The notes under the pieces are model-generated. The model worked only from the letters and a program-made list of their open reading frames with translations, had not been told where the DNA came from and made no database searches. From Tamarix chinensis (taxonomy: Eukaryota; Streptophyta; Magnoliopsida; Caryophyllales; Tamaricaceae), in contig CM060172.1 of assembly GCA_030549775.1 (NCBI GenBank), positions 127,461,122 through 127,525,121 of the forward strand: a stretch of 64,000 bases of DNA, written 5' to 3'. Below are positions 25,570 through 37,772 of the stretch, one piece after another. The first letter of the stretch is position 1; each line of letters starts with the position of its first letter. The position numbers and the translations under genes were made by a program.

Positions 25570-26713
25570 TTAATCGCACACTTGTTGTTTGCAATCACAA
25601 AATGCTTTCATCTCCCAAAAAATGGTAAATACCCTGCTGAAGCTAAAAAAATTCCACAAAATATCAAGCAGCTTCAAGTTATTTTCCTGCTAGGATGCAC
25701 TTATCGTATTCCATAAAAAAAATAGCAAATAAAAACACGACTTAATCTTGTGCATCCAACATTTTCCAGGCTACGATTGTGATTCTTGGGCCCAATCATT
25801 ATATATGACAATATAACACTTGTACCAACTCTAATGCTATGGAATTTTCTCAATGGGCACATTACGCAAATTTTATTTACTCCCTATGCATAGGGAAAAT
25901 TGTAACTACAAAAATAGTCCATATTATTTGAGATGTTACACTTCTTCAAAACTAAAACCTAATTACTTAATTAAAACATACACGTGAATTGCCAAAAAAA
26001 TGAAACAAAAGTTCATCAACTTAAGTAGTATTTCATCACCCCCTCTAATCATGAAAGATGGAAATAAGGAAAAGAGGAGCATATGAATCAATTCCTAAGG
26101 AATGAATGCAAACAATTTGACATATGACAAGCTAAAATACATTTCTAAATAAATTAAAAGTATCTGAGATGGTTTTACCACCATCAAGCTACTTGAGAAA
26201 GTTCCCTACAAACTTATGCTTCTTATTTCTTTTTGATACCCCTCTTCAGAATGACAAAAACCTTTTCCTCAAACTCAAAACTTTTTTACCCTCCTTTAAC
26301 TTCAACCAGTATGGTTGTATACAAGTGTAATACCCTAAATTTTTCCTACTTGAATTAGTATATAATTAGGCTCAAAATCCACTTTAAACTTTTTTAGTAT
26401 TACTTTCCAAGCCATTCTTATCAAATTTGATCCTTTAATCATTTATTTTATTATTTTTTTGCAAAAAATTTACAATTTATGCAAATTTTTGTTTTAAGCA
26501 GATTATAACTCATTTAAAAATTATGTTTGCTTCTAAAAATAATATTGGATTTTGGGAATATATATTATAAAAACATGTGCACAAAGTAAACTAGGCATAA
26601 TTAGGGGATATGTGACAGGGATAAAAGGACAAGATCCTTAAAAAAAAGGAACCAAAGGAGAAAAACCACTTCAATACAAGTAATCAAAATATGTGATAAA
26701 AAGACACTAAGGT
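25570..26713. other. Unassigned AT-rich stretch
   Basis: No gene seen. TGTAATACCCTAAATTT at 26,326 resembles an LTR start, but no matching end could be placed. Confidence 0.5.
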
Positions 26714-27437
26714 TGTAATGCTCCCAAATTAGTGGTGGATAATTGAGTCTTAAAATAATTGATAATATTCCATATATAAACAAGGTATACATTCTTTTTA
26801 CGAAACCTATCAATAAAGAGCTCCATATTTAAGTGTGCTTAACTTGGAGTAATTTAAGGATGGATGACCTATTGGAAAGTTTCCTAGGATGCATATGAGT
26901 TAATAAAAATCACGCACAAAAGGATGTGTGTTGATTTTTAGGGATATACTTCAATCCTGAAAGCGTTCCAAGTAACCTCCCATGACCAATGTGAGGCCAC
27001 TATATTACACATGGTATTAGAGTTAAACTGCAAACACGAGTTGACCTTTGATGTACCAGTCAGTTGCCTAGTGAGACAATTCTTGGGATAGAATATAGTG
27101 AGATAATTAGTATTCAGGGGTAATAAGAATGTTGTTATTTTAGTGGGGATGTACGTAATATGCCTAAATTAGTGGAGGATAGTAGAGGCTTAAAAGGATT
27201 GATAATACTATCTATATTAATAGGGCATATGTTATTTTTGAAAAAGCTATAATTAAATAACTCCATGGTTCAAGCATTCTTGATTTAGAGAAACTTAAGG
27301 ATAGGTTACTTATTGAAAGTTTCTCAAGATGCATGTACGGTGATAAAATAAACACTCTTGTTGATGTGTGGGGCTAATTGTTAATCCAAAAATCTCTCCA
27401 AGTAACTACTGGTGGCTAGTGTCCAAGACCATGTAAA
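26714..27437 (+). mobile_element. TRIM-like element (two LTRs, PBS, no coding)
   Basis: Two diverged direct repeats of about 290 bp (26,714-27,009 and 27,150-27,437) start with TGTAATGC/TGTACGTAATATGC plus CAAATTAGTGG-like sequence. Both contain GGATGCAT-like and AAGTAAC motifs. Between them lie TGGTATTAGAG at 27,012, a methionine-type primer-binding site, about 120 bp of non-coding DNA and a short purine run (TAGTGGGGA) just before the second repeat. A possible TATA box (CATATATAAAC) is in the first LTR near 26,770. The size and lack of coding fit a terminal-repeat retrotransposon in miniature. No clean target-site duplication was found. Confidence 0.75.
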
Positions 27438-28384
27438 AATCCATTTTAATCTTGGCTACAATAACATTAACGTCCACTTGTTTTCCTTCAAAATTTGCAC
27501 AATTCTTAGCCTACCAAACATGGTATACTATTGCAGCCAAGGCTAGCTTTCAAGTTTGTTTGTTCTTCAAAAATATTCTACCTCCTTCATAGATTATTCT
27601 AATGGTGCAATGTAGTGTTGTGCATCCTTTTGTAATGCCTAGCCAGTTCATCGCCAGCCACCATACCTCTCTGCTCTGCATATGGTAATTAATTCTATTA
27701 TAACCATAAATATAATAATTAGAAAGTGATTATTGAATAACACTTTGAATGTATGAAAGTATGCTTTGAAAATATGAAGAACACTTTGAATAACTCTAAA
27801 GCATCATTAATTTCTCTTACTTATAAAACATACTAATCATGTTCAAATAATGGCAAGTTATCTATTAGAATTCAACAATAAACTCCAAGGATATACATAA
27901 TAAACTTGAAATATAATATAAATATCAATCACTTAAAGGATTTAGCCAAAAATGTAGCTATGCACAACTACTTTAAACATGCTTAAACTTTAACCCGAGA
28001 TAAATCATAATATCATATTTTATATTAAGCACAAAACACGTAAGAAATTATAATTAAACCATCAAATTAAATTCAAAAGAACAATACAACACCAAAACAC
28101 CCTAAAGGTCAAGTCTAACATAAAAATTCATGAATTTGACAAACTTAACACATCACATAATTTGGAATATAAGTTTTTACATACTCATTGTTTTTGTGAA
28201 CCATAATATTTATGGTAAACTAGGCATATTAAATTTCATTTGGTATCTCACATCACATTGCACATATCATAAACACATGCATCTTACCTTAGCTCCATGC
28301 TTAGCAAGCTACCACAAGAACATGATAATATAAAAATATAAAGCACACCCATCAAACCAACACAAATAGCACATTCTTACACAT
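27438..28384. other. Unassigned AT-rich stretch
   Basis: No gene or domain. Its right part could be the diverged 3' half of the LTR that follows, but hairpin and array are absent. Confidence 0.45.
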
Positions 28385-28908
28385 AAAAGATCTTAACCAT
28401 ATCCTTACCTAATATGACACCGGGCTTGGAGCACATTCCTACGCCTCCCTAGGGTTTTGACTTGATTCACCTATAAGAGGGAAATACTATGGGTTAATCT
28501 CCCTCCTACCAAAATTACCATCATTTCCTATCTTACCCTTATCATGTCCTACTATTAGGGTTAATAATAGTAATAGTTGTTTTATAATTAAAAGTAGGAT
28601 TATTATCTTTTAGAGTAGCTAATCATGCTATTATTAACCAAAATAGGTCTTAAGAGGTATATTGGTTCATATTAAAATAATTATGGCGATATTCATATTA
28701 TTAAAGGCAATAGTTTCAATATTACTAATAATAATGATAATAGTAGCTGTAGTGATAATACTAATATCAACCCAAACCCTAGTAATAATAATAGTAGTGA
28801 TATTAGTAATATAAAAGTAGTGACCATAATGACACTTATGTTGATAATGCTAATAGTGGTAATAGGTTAGTGATTATGAAATATTAACAATAATGACAAG
28901 GTGGTAAT

Positions 28909-28909
28909 A

Positions 28910-28988
<79 letters not shown>

Positions 28989-29065
28989 GTTCCACTCTTA
29001 AGGATAATGCTAATAAAGGTCTTAGTAATCATAATAGTAGTAGCCTTGGTGATAGTATGGTCAAG

Positions 29066-29143
<78 letters not shown>

Positions 29144-29165
29144 AATAATGTTAATAATAATAATA
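28909..29165. repeat. Compound (AAT)n-(AAC)n microsatellite, copy I
   Basis: A pure TAA run at 28,909-28,985, a second run at about 29,068-29,108 and an AAC run to about 29,141. Copy C has the complementary ATT-GTT compound at the same structural position. Confidence 0.95.
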
Positions 29166-29856
29166 ATCAAAATGGTAAAGTAATGTAAGGGTTCCAATAT
29201 TTACACTAATAATAAAAGTGATAATGGGCCATGGTTAGTATTACTAGTATTAGTAAGAATATAATGATAATAATAAAGATAATCATAATAATACTAAAGT
29301 TGTAGACCATTAATAATAATAACATTAGTTAGAAATATTTCTAAAGTTAGGTTAAATAATAATAATGATAACATAACAGCAGTAGTAGTAATAATAATAT
29401 TAATATTATTAAGGAAGGTACCTATTAATATTATTAAAAATAGGTTTAGGGGTTAGGAAAGTTAGAGTACCACCTAAGGATGGTGGCGACACCAGCGGCG
29501 GCGATGGAGGGAGAAGAGAGGTGGAGAGATGGTTGTGTAGGCTAGAGGAGAGGGAATGAGGGGGTGTTTGAGGTGGTGGAGGGTGCCTCAGGTGGAGAGG
29601 GGTGGAATGAAGGTGGTGGTGGAGCCAAAGGTGGCAGCGCACTGCGGTGGGTGTGGTGGCCAAAGGTGGTGGAGGGTGGAGAAGGGAGAATGAGAGGGAG
29701 GTAGGGAGAGAGGGAGGTATGGGTTGGTAGAGGAAGTTCCCATTGGTGTTTTGGAGGGTAGAGGTGGCTGCAAATGGGCATTTGACAGGGAGGTGGTGCA
29801 CGGTCAAGATTTCTAGGCTGCGAAAATAAATACCCCATTATGGCTACCGATGGGGG

Positions 29857-29864
29857 TATTTATA
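29857..29864 (-). promoter_or_regulatory. LTR TATA box, copy I
   Basis: The minus strand reads GACCTATAAATACCCCC. Confidence 0.6.
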
Positions 29865-31069
29865 GGTCAAATTGATGGAAAAACGATGAGGGAGGAAGAG
29901 GACAAGCGGGGCAGGTGAGGCAGGACCACCGGCCGGCGGTGGCAGGCGGTGCAGTCCTACCATGGCAGGTGGGTTGGTGGTCGGGGAGAGAAGGGAAAGG
30001 CGGGGCGGGCGTGCGTGAGGAGAGATAGGGTCGGTTGGGTTGAAAAGTGGAAGGAAAACGATGGGGGAGAGAGGGAAAGAAGGCCGCACGACATGCGGTG
30101 GTGGCCGGCGGAAGAATGGTTGCAAGGTCGGGGTGCAGGTCGCATGGGGAATAAGAAGGAAAGGGAAAGGGGTGGATCAGACGATCCAAGGAGGAAAGAA
30201 AAGAAAAAGAAGAAGGGGCGGACCGGCTAAGGCGACGGGAGAAGGAGAAGAGAAAAAAAGACGATGCGGGCTTGGGCCGCGCAGGACTGGGAAGGGAGGA
30301 GAAGGGGATTGGGCCAACAGGCTGGCCCATTTTAGGGGAAGAAGGGAAAAGAAAAGGAGAAAAGAGAGAAAGAAAGAAAAAAGGAAAAGAAGGAGAAAAA
30401 GAAAAGAAAAGAAAAAGGGAAAGGAGAAAATAGGGTACCCTGGCTATCTATTGATGGATCACGACCTCCATAGGGCCATTGTCTATCTGGAGGAATAAAT
30501 GGTGAATCCAGCCAACCACCCTTCCAGGGATCCTTCTTTCTTTCCTATTGCTCAAACAAACGAGCACCAAGATCCGGTTTTCGAAGCAGAGGCTCAGCTC
30601 CAAAAATTCCCACAAGGTTGGGGTTCAAAATCTTTCTTTCTCTTTTGAAGATCTCTTGTCTCTCCTTCTCCTTCGTCTCGATTTATGGAAAGTTGGAGCA
30701 ACGTCTTCTATTACGTAATTTGATTCTATATGATTCTATTTTGAAGCCTAAAAGCTCTAGTCGTGCATACACTGATTATTTAGGATATTTTGGTATTCTT
30801 GAATATTTAAAATTAATGATATTTAAAATAATAATAATAATAATTAAATTCCTTTTTAGCTTAATTTGGCTATTGTGGATAAATTTTCCTTAACTTCCAT
30901 GTTAATTAGTAAGATGTCCAAATTTTTCCTGATTAAATTATTTATTATTTTCTTCTTTATTTGCCTTAATTAATTCCCTTTTATTTTAATAAAATAATTT
31001 ATTTAATTAATTTTTCTATTAAATTCTTATTTGGACATAATTTCTAAATTAGGATTTTGGGGTATTTCA

Positions 31070-31478
31070 TATCCTGCGGGATTGAGAGTTGAACCTAGAC
31101 TTGGCCTGGGGATCGAGAGTGATCTGGCCGGATTCTATCTTTCATTCATTTTACTCTGTATCGCCTTATTTTAGCCCCATTTTATTGTACTGTACTTCCT
31201 GTTCCTTTGGAAAATTTAATTATGTACTCCTTTGGATTGTAAACTTTTTACCGTACTCTGATTTCCATGTTATGCACTTTCTAGTTCTTTTATGAACTCT
31301 TGTTTTAAGTATTGACTTAAGTTTGACGATAATCATTTTCAGCCTTAGCACTTGGTACTGGAACGGTAGGAGTGAACCGGTCTGGTACTAAGTGTGGTGG
31401 TAATATCCCCAGAATTTATAGTTTTGTTTTTTCACTTCCATTAAACCTTTTCATTAAAGAAAATTTTTCAGTAGTGTG
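31070..31478 (+). mobile_element. 3' part of a long LTR, copy J (family F1)
   Basis: From GATTGAGAGTTGAACCTAG onward it matches copy A from about 8,266 (GCTGAGAGTTGCGCCTGG). It keeps the hairpin (31,349-31,394) and stops at TTTTTCAGTAG, about 20 bp short of a normal terminus. It abuts copy I in the opposite orientation, exactly at the end of I. Confidence 0.75.
31349..31394 (+). other. LTR terminal hairpin, copy J
   Basis: CACTTGGTACTGGAACGGT (31,349-31,367) pairs with ACCGGTCTGGTACTAAGTG (31,376-31,394). Confidence 0.8.
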
Positions 31479-31489
31479 GTATGCTACCT

Positions 31490-32490
31490 TAATATCTATA
31501 TGTAGTATTCTATAAAATGTTACAAGTTCAAATTCTTATCAGTAATCCAATGTCTATCCTCTCCCTTAATACGAGTGATTAAGCTCCTATTGTATTTTTC
31601 TTTCATAGTAGCAAAGAAAAACTGTGTATTAGCATCTCCTTCATTTATCCAATTGATGGTTCCCTTCTACCTAAGGAATCTCTCCTCACATTGTATTAAA
31701 TATTCATGTTTTGCTAAGGTTTCTCTTTCCTTTTGTTGTAAGGCGAGATTAGTAGGGTCCGATCTCAAAAAATGTTGTATGGTGCTAAGGATTTGATTTT
31801 GGGTTTCTACTTTATTTGTGATGCCACTATACTTAGCCCAACTCAATTGTTTAAAGTTATGTTTAAGTGTATATAGTTTGTTCTTCATTCTTGCGTTAGG
31901 TGTACCATCATGAAGACTCATCCAAACTTCTATAACAATTCAAAAAATCTAGATACTTGCACCAAATATTTAAAAATTTGAAAGTCTTCTTACAATGGTT
32001 AACATTTTGTTACAAAAGGGTATGGGTTGCACAATGATTAGCAAAAGGTTCTTCCTTAAATGTAACAATGGTGGTGGGATGGTCACCAAGCTAGTGCATG
32101 TTAATAAGTACTCGATCCAAGTTGCACATGATTCTTTCATTCCCTAGTCTCATGTTGCATCATGTGAATAAGGGACCTACACAAGGTAATTCATGAAGGA
32201 CAGGTTGATGCAGGCATGCTCGAAAATCAATAACAAATTGTTGATTGAGGCCATCCCTTGGAATTTCTCTTCAGATCTGCATATAACATTGAAATCCCTT
32301 ATGACTGGCAAAAGTTTAGAGGTAACGTTATACTGTAATAGTCAATCCCAAAGGTTTTTGCATTCACTACCTATGTTATGATCATAAACAAAAGTTGTGT
32401 AGAAGGATTTCCATCAACATAAGGTACTTTCACCAAAAAGCCTTGATAGTAGTCAGAGATTAATGCCACTTGCCATCTTGTCCGATCCCA
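31490..32490 (-). pseudogene. L1-type LINE relic (endonuclease and linker)
   Basis: On the minus strand, from about 32,490 down, decayed frames match the plant L1 endonuclease-exonuclease-phosphatase domain: VICRSEEK near the family's GDFN..R..EE motif, then NERIMCNLDRVLIN and a late F..PFANHC-like piece. The linker before reverse transcriptase is best kept at 31,667-31,921 (LRSDPTNLALQQKERETL, CEERFLRQKGTINWINEGDAN). Reverse transcriptase is missing: the relic stops at about 31,490 beside LTR copy J. Several stops and shifts make it non-functional. Intact proteins of this kind nick target DNA to prime reverse transcription. Confidence 0.75.
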
Positions 32491-33935
32491 CAATAAAATT
32501 AACAACAACAACAATATAAAAATATGATAAACATAACGGTAATATTAAATTCATTATTATTATTATTATTATCACCACTAAAATGATGGTGATGTGTTAA
32601 TCTTGAGATTAGTTAAGATAATGATAAGAATAATTAAAATAAGTATGATAATATCAATTATAACAATACTGATATTAACTTTATTATTAATATTAATAAC
32701 TAATATTATTTTTATGAAAAATTATTATAATATTATTGTTGCATATAGGAGTAATAATATTATTATTATCTAAGTAATAATAATATGAATAATATCAATA
32801 TTACTATTGACAGTATTATTAATAATAATTTTTCAGTTGGAAAAAATGTATAAAATAATAGCATACATTCATATGGAAAACTCAAAAAATATAATATAGG
32901 TTGTTTTCCATTTTTTTTTTAACAAAGTTGAAAAACTGTGTTTTCTAGTTTTCTAATTAGAAAAATGGAAAATAGGAGTTATAAACATGTTTTTTGAATT
33001 TCTGAAAAATTAAAAAATGTTTTCTAGAAAACAACCTTGGTTTTTGAAACTAAATTAATGCACCCTCATATTTTCCAACAAGTTATACTTCTTACATATA
33101 TATATATATTACGGAATATAAATTCACATCATATAATATATAATATAAATATACATCTTAATGGAATATAAACACACATTTTATAGAATATATATAAACG
33201 CATATCTTATAGAATATAAATACACATTTTATAGAATATATATAAATACACATATTACACTATATAGATAAATATACATGTTAAAAAATAAAAATATATA
33301 TTTTACAAAATATAAATACACATCTTATCGATTATATATGAATACAAATCTTACAAAAAATGATATAAATACACATCTGGAAAAAAAAAATACATCCTAA
33401 ATAAAATACAATTCCTGTATAATAAGAATGCAAGTATTTTATATCAAGAATAATATATATATATATATGGGCTCTCTTAAAATAATAATACACTTTTTTT
33501 AATATAAAAATAGATCATAAACAAATTTGTATAATATGTTTTATTATTGTTTGATGTGTATTTTTATAAACAAATGTGTATAATATGATTGTGTTTTAGA
33601 CAAAATAGATCCATATTGTATATGGTTTGTTATAAATATATAGTAGTATTATGTTTTTTCTTTTTTTTGGTACAACCGTAATGGATCAGCAATGGTAATT
33701 TGAGTAGACCGAAACTTTTCCTAATTTGGTAGATGTTGGTAACCAAAACAAAATGCCTTGTTGCCGAAACTTTAACAAAAATCGGATGTAAATCCGATTA
33801 ATCAATTGAGAAACTATATAGCAATACTACTAACAGGGGAGGAATTAAGAGCATGTAACACAAATTAATTGTCTAATTAAGACCATGCATGCATGCGTGG
33901 ACGCCGCTAACTGACTAAATAAGCTTAGCGAATCA
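32491..33935. other. AT-rich 3' flank of the kinase gene
   Basis: No coding signal. ATT/AAT-rich stretches occur at 32,550-32,830 and a minisatellite at about 33,100-33,420. A GCATGCATGC palindrome near 33,886 lies just beyond the kinase stop codon. Confidence 0.6.
33100..33420. repeat. Degenerate AT-rich minisatellite
   Basis: Repeated variants of AATATAAATACACATCTTA and TTTTATAGAATATATATAAA, unit about 30 bp, seven or more copies. Confidence 0.75.
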
Positions 33936-35913
33936 TCATGCATGCATGTTTTTGCGGACATTCAATAATCCCTTAGTCAACCAAATAGCAGTTTCTCTAG
34001 AAGAAACGATATCAACTTCATCGCCAAATGGTTTCAATATCCCTGCAAGTTCATCAATCCGTCCTTCTCTAAGTAACCGTGCGCACAGCTCAAGTAACGA
34101 TTCTAATGCTTCCGCTCTTTCCCCGCCACCACCACGGTCAGGATCTTCTCTCCGTGATATTGACTCTTCCCGATCATCCAGAGATCTGCTCCGACAGCGT
34201 CGTGGCATGCCAGTACTGTTGGAGGCAGCAACGGCAGCACTTTTGGAAGGTGGGGATGACGGAGCCTTATAGACTACTAATTCATCATCCTCCTTGTGCA
34301 TACGGCGGTTAGAGACAAAAGAAGCAGTGCTTGGTTTCTCGCTTTTCATGGGAATGGCCTCTTCGCGATTGATCAGGAGGCTCTTGTGATCCTGTGGGGC
34401 GGCCCTCGTGTCTCGTGCTTGGGTGTTAATTATTAGCTGCATGTTTTCTAGTGCTTGTTGGAGATAGACATCAACAGCAAGCTTCTCCTTCATATATATG
34501 ATACTACTGCTGCTGACATCTTGATTGGGCGTTGGCAAATCTCCCAAATTTGTTGTCGATAATTCAGCAGCGCCCCTGACCTGCTGATGATCAAGGTAGT
34601 TTGAGATCATGATCTTTAATCCCTCTGCGGCTCTGGTCACTCTCTCTGAACAGAGTACTCTCTTAGTTTCGACTTGTGAATCGGGAGAAGATGGCTTGCT
34701 ACTATAATAATAATAATTATTCATGTTGCGTCCCTTGGTGGACGGAGGTAATAAGCCAACTACACCAGCGCCAGAGTTACTGTTTCTGGACCGAGGGTGA
34801 ATGATGTTATTTCGGTCGTTATTGTTATTATTGCAATATTGTGGTACTCTTCGGTCCGTCTTTCCAATGTTGGTATAATCGTTGTTGGTTTTGCCGCAGT
34901 TCGCATGGATGTTGACGGCGGCGGTGTTCGAAGAGTACTTGTTGACGTTGCCGCAGCAGCGTGGTGTGATTGGTATCGACGTCGTGTCCTTAAAATTGCT
35001 GTGTTTGGATTTCACCGGCAAGTAGACCGGGGAGAGATTGTGGAATTGGGCTAGGTAAGGCTGTAGGTGAGGATCCCGTAATAGCTGTGCAGCCTGTTTA
35101 ATTTTGAACATTCAGTATACACTCGAACATTCAGTGTGTGTGTGTGTGTGTGTAGTGCAATTAAAGTATGTCAGGGCTGGCCAGAAAGGATAAAACTTGA
35201 ACCTACTGTTGGTCTGTGCTCGGGGTTTTTCCTCAGCATGCTTTTGATCAAGCGTTTCCTGCATTATATAATATATATATATATATTGGATCGGTTAATT
35301 TGACCATGCATACCGAGACGTCAATACACATTCTGTTGGTGTTGGGGAGTGGTAGCTGGTCTAGAGGAGTTTAATTTACACTGCATTAATTAATACTTAA
35401 CTCGAATACACACACACTAATTAGCTTACTGATATGTAGTGTGATGAAATATATAAGGATTAGCTAGATTAATGCATGACTTACAATGCCGGGGAGTAGA
35501 GAGTTGGGAGTGGAGCAATGGATCCTCTGTTGATCTTGTTAACCAGTCCCGCAATATCCTGCGTGCGTACCATAACTTACAAGTTCAATGTACTCTGATC
35601 AAGCTAGGCTAGAGGCAGGCATTTGATTGATTTGAGGATATAATACTGATCATGTCGCGCGACGTCGTTAACTACATAATATGTATGTATGTATATATAT
35701 AAAATAAGCAACACTGCTTACTGGAGCTCGAAACGCAGGTTGCTGCGCAGCTATCTCAAACATACAACAGCCGAGTGACCAAATATCAGATTTATAACCA
35801 TAGGGTATATCAGCGAGCAGCTCTGGGCACATGTACCTTGGAGTCCCTACAACCTACAAAAGATACACAGAGGCGTACGCGCAATAATTAACAGCATGCA
35901 TATACCGGTTAAA

Positions 35914-35954
<41 letters not shown>

Positions 35955-36431
35955 TAAATATAAATATATAGCGGAGGAGGAGAAGATGATGATGACGATA
36001 CCGAGGAAGCAAGGTCATCTTTCATGAGGAGTTTTGCAAGGCCAAAGTCACCTAACCGAATGTCCCCGCCACCTTTAGTAAGAAATATGTTGGAACACTG
36101 AAATCAAGAATTTGAAAATTAAACACAATGGATTCAGGGTTGCCAATGCATGATCCTATTAGATGGAGACGGAGTAATATTTTATACGAATATTTATGAA
36201 CCTTGATATCTCGGTGCAAGACACGGTTGGAATGAAGATAGTCCACAGCTAGCAGCAGCTGTGTGAGCCATTTACAGAGCTTCTGCAAAGAGGATTACAG
36301 AAGAGGGGGACGGGGGGGCCGGGGGAACAAACATTTGAAACTTTAATAAATAGAAGTTGAGATGGGTAGGTAGTGGGTACTAATACTAATATGATGCCAC
36401 AAGTTAACGCCGTGTAATTTTAGGATATTTT

Positions 36432-36487
<56 letters not shown>

Positions 36488-37337
36488 GGTATACAATAAT
36501 TGTACATGGATGGTTCGGACAAGGTCCACCTACTAATAATTTCCGTGAGTTTTTTACCCTTGATATTACCTCTTCCGGAAAATATGTGCCTCTTGACTTC
36601 TTTATGATAGCAGCCCTGAAAGATTATTCAGAGAGGACAGAAAACCAAAATGGTAGCTCACTCTACTCGGATTCATATGCAACCGGCACTGTAACCACTA
36701 ATTGAAGGAATCTACATAAAACTTACATGTCTCCTCCTTCACAATAGGATGTGACTATACAGACACAGCATTCTTTTTCAACCCATGAATCCTTGTACTC
36801 CACTATGTAAGGATTATTCAACTTTGCTATGAGGCTCATCTGCAGCAGCAATCAACACGAAACCAATGATGATCAAGTCTCTGCTGATGCTGCTGCTGCT
36901 GCTGCACATTAATTTTTGTACAAACGCATTCTTGTTAGATTGGCGATCGGTTTTAGGAATTTACCTCCTGATGTGCCGTTCGCTTGAATTTCTCTGTTTG
37001 TTTTGCTAGCCTAATCTTCTTCAATACGTACCTCCATAACAAAGTAGGATACATATATATATACATATATACACATAGAGAGAGAAAGATCAACATTACA
37101 TCAGCTTACGATTAAGATATTAAGTACTTGTATGCGTACAACAAATAATCAATCCGCTATCCAAAAAACCAGATTTGAAACTCATTGATTGATCACATAC
37201 TTGCTGTTATTCTTCCTATGGTGCACGAGGTAAGCAGCTCCAAAAGCTCCTCTTCCAATTTGCTCAATAGTCTCGTACTCGTCCATCTTCGACAATGTAG
37301 CTGCCGCTGCAACAACTCGGCCTCCGTTCTCACTCAT
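33936..37337 (-). CDS. NEK5: NIMA-related protein kinase, NEK5-like, 10 exons, 651 aa
   Basis: Plant NEK serine/threonine kinase; relatives act on microtubules and cell growth (family knowledge). Exons: 37,337-37,201; 37,031-36,965; 36,839-36,727; 36,615-36,570; 36,282-36,202; 36,097-36,002; 35,853-35,722; 35,558-35,485; 35,258-35,207; 35,093-33,936. Every junction has GT..AG and the sum is 1,956 nt in frame. Kinase (residues about 18-275): [11 protein letters not shown] loop, [20 protein letters not shown] with the ATP-binding lysine, [10 protein letters not shown] hinge, HRDIKCSNIFLT loop, [40 protein letters not shown]. The tail has low-complexity Asn and Tyr runs and ends in the plant-specific box [37 protein letters not shown] chose the MSENGG start, 17 residues before MDEYE, as in relatives; an in-frame ATG at 37,451 would add 38. 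No defect seen. The tail seems longer than in Arabidopsis NEK5, as I recall it. Confidence 0.93.
35920..35970. repeat. (TA)n microsatellite in kinase intron 6
   Basis: A long TA run followed by ATAAATATAAATA, within the intron between exons 6 and 7. Confidence 0.9.
36434..36483. repeat. (TA)n microsatellite in kinase intron 4
   Basis: About 48 bp of near-pure TA in the intron between exons 4 and 5. Confidence 0.95.
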
Positions 37338-37760
37338 GATATTATTCATATTTCTAACTCCAAGCTTAAGATAGATAGATACCAATTCCTTATATGAACC
37401 GAACGAATGTCTCAAAGCACAAGTCTCGAAATTTATAGTATAACCATCCAATACTCCAACCTGCTGCCTAGCTACCTATAAACCTGTAATCGCATTAATG
37501 TCCGTGAATTTAATTGGATCATGCGCATACCCAGACAGAAGGTTTTCGTACGAAAGAACAATAATGGTGCAGTGAAAAAATTCACATTAAACATATGGGA
37601 TGGGGGGCGAGGTAAGTAAATCACAGCCCGCAGCACATACATTCAATACTCTACTCATGCAAACAAGCAAGCTTAGGTACATGAAAATTTAATGCGCACA
37701 CATTTACGGTATTTTACCTAGCTAGGCTGCACAATCTCTCTCACTTCTTTCCTTCCTTTT

Positions 37761-37772
37761 GTTTATATATTT
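37761..37772 (-). promoter_or_regulatory. Candidate TATA box upstream of the NEK gene
   Basis: The minus strand reads CCAAATATATAAAC, about 425 bp upstream of the chosen ATG, followed by CT-rich sequence on that strand's complement. It is only a candidate, since transcript start and any leader intron are unknown. Confidence 0.3.

Larger units (their letters stand above)
28385..31069 (-). mobile_element. Long LTR copy I (family F1), 3' half missing
   Basis: The right end GGGGTATTTCA at 31,069 is the reverse complement of the F1 start TGAAATACCCC. On the minus strand follow the pyrimidine patch, GC-rich block, TATAAATA (29,857-29,864), a compound microsatellite, and the GGAGGCGTAGG..GTAAG block (28,404-28,478). 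The array, palindrome cluster and hairpin expected next are absent, so the 3' half was lost. The proline-rich and Asn/Ile-run open frames in this stretch are artefacts of composition. Confidence 0.75.

Noticed and set aside
26326..26713. Possible LTR start TGTAATACCCTAAATTT
   Set aside because: No matching terminus, hairpin, array or duplication could be placed.
28874..29197. Poly-Asn / poly-Ile open frames (also 5,640-5,903 and poly-Leu at 43,982)
   Set aside because: Direct translation of AAT/ATT microsatellites; no non-repeat sequence.
35138..35155. GT run read as a regulatory element
   Set aside because: Simple repeat in the intron before exon 10; no support for function.
37338..37451. 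Upstream in-frame ATG of the kinase (38 extra residues)
   Set aside because: The extra residues do not resemble NEK N-termini; the start at 37,337 gives the usual short leader before the kinase. It is not excluded.
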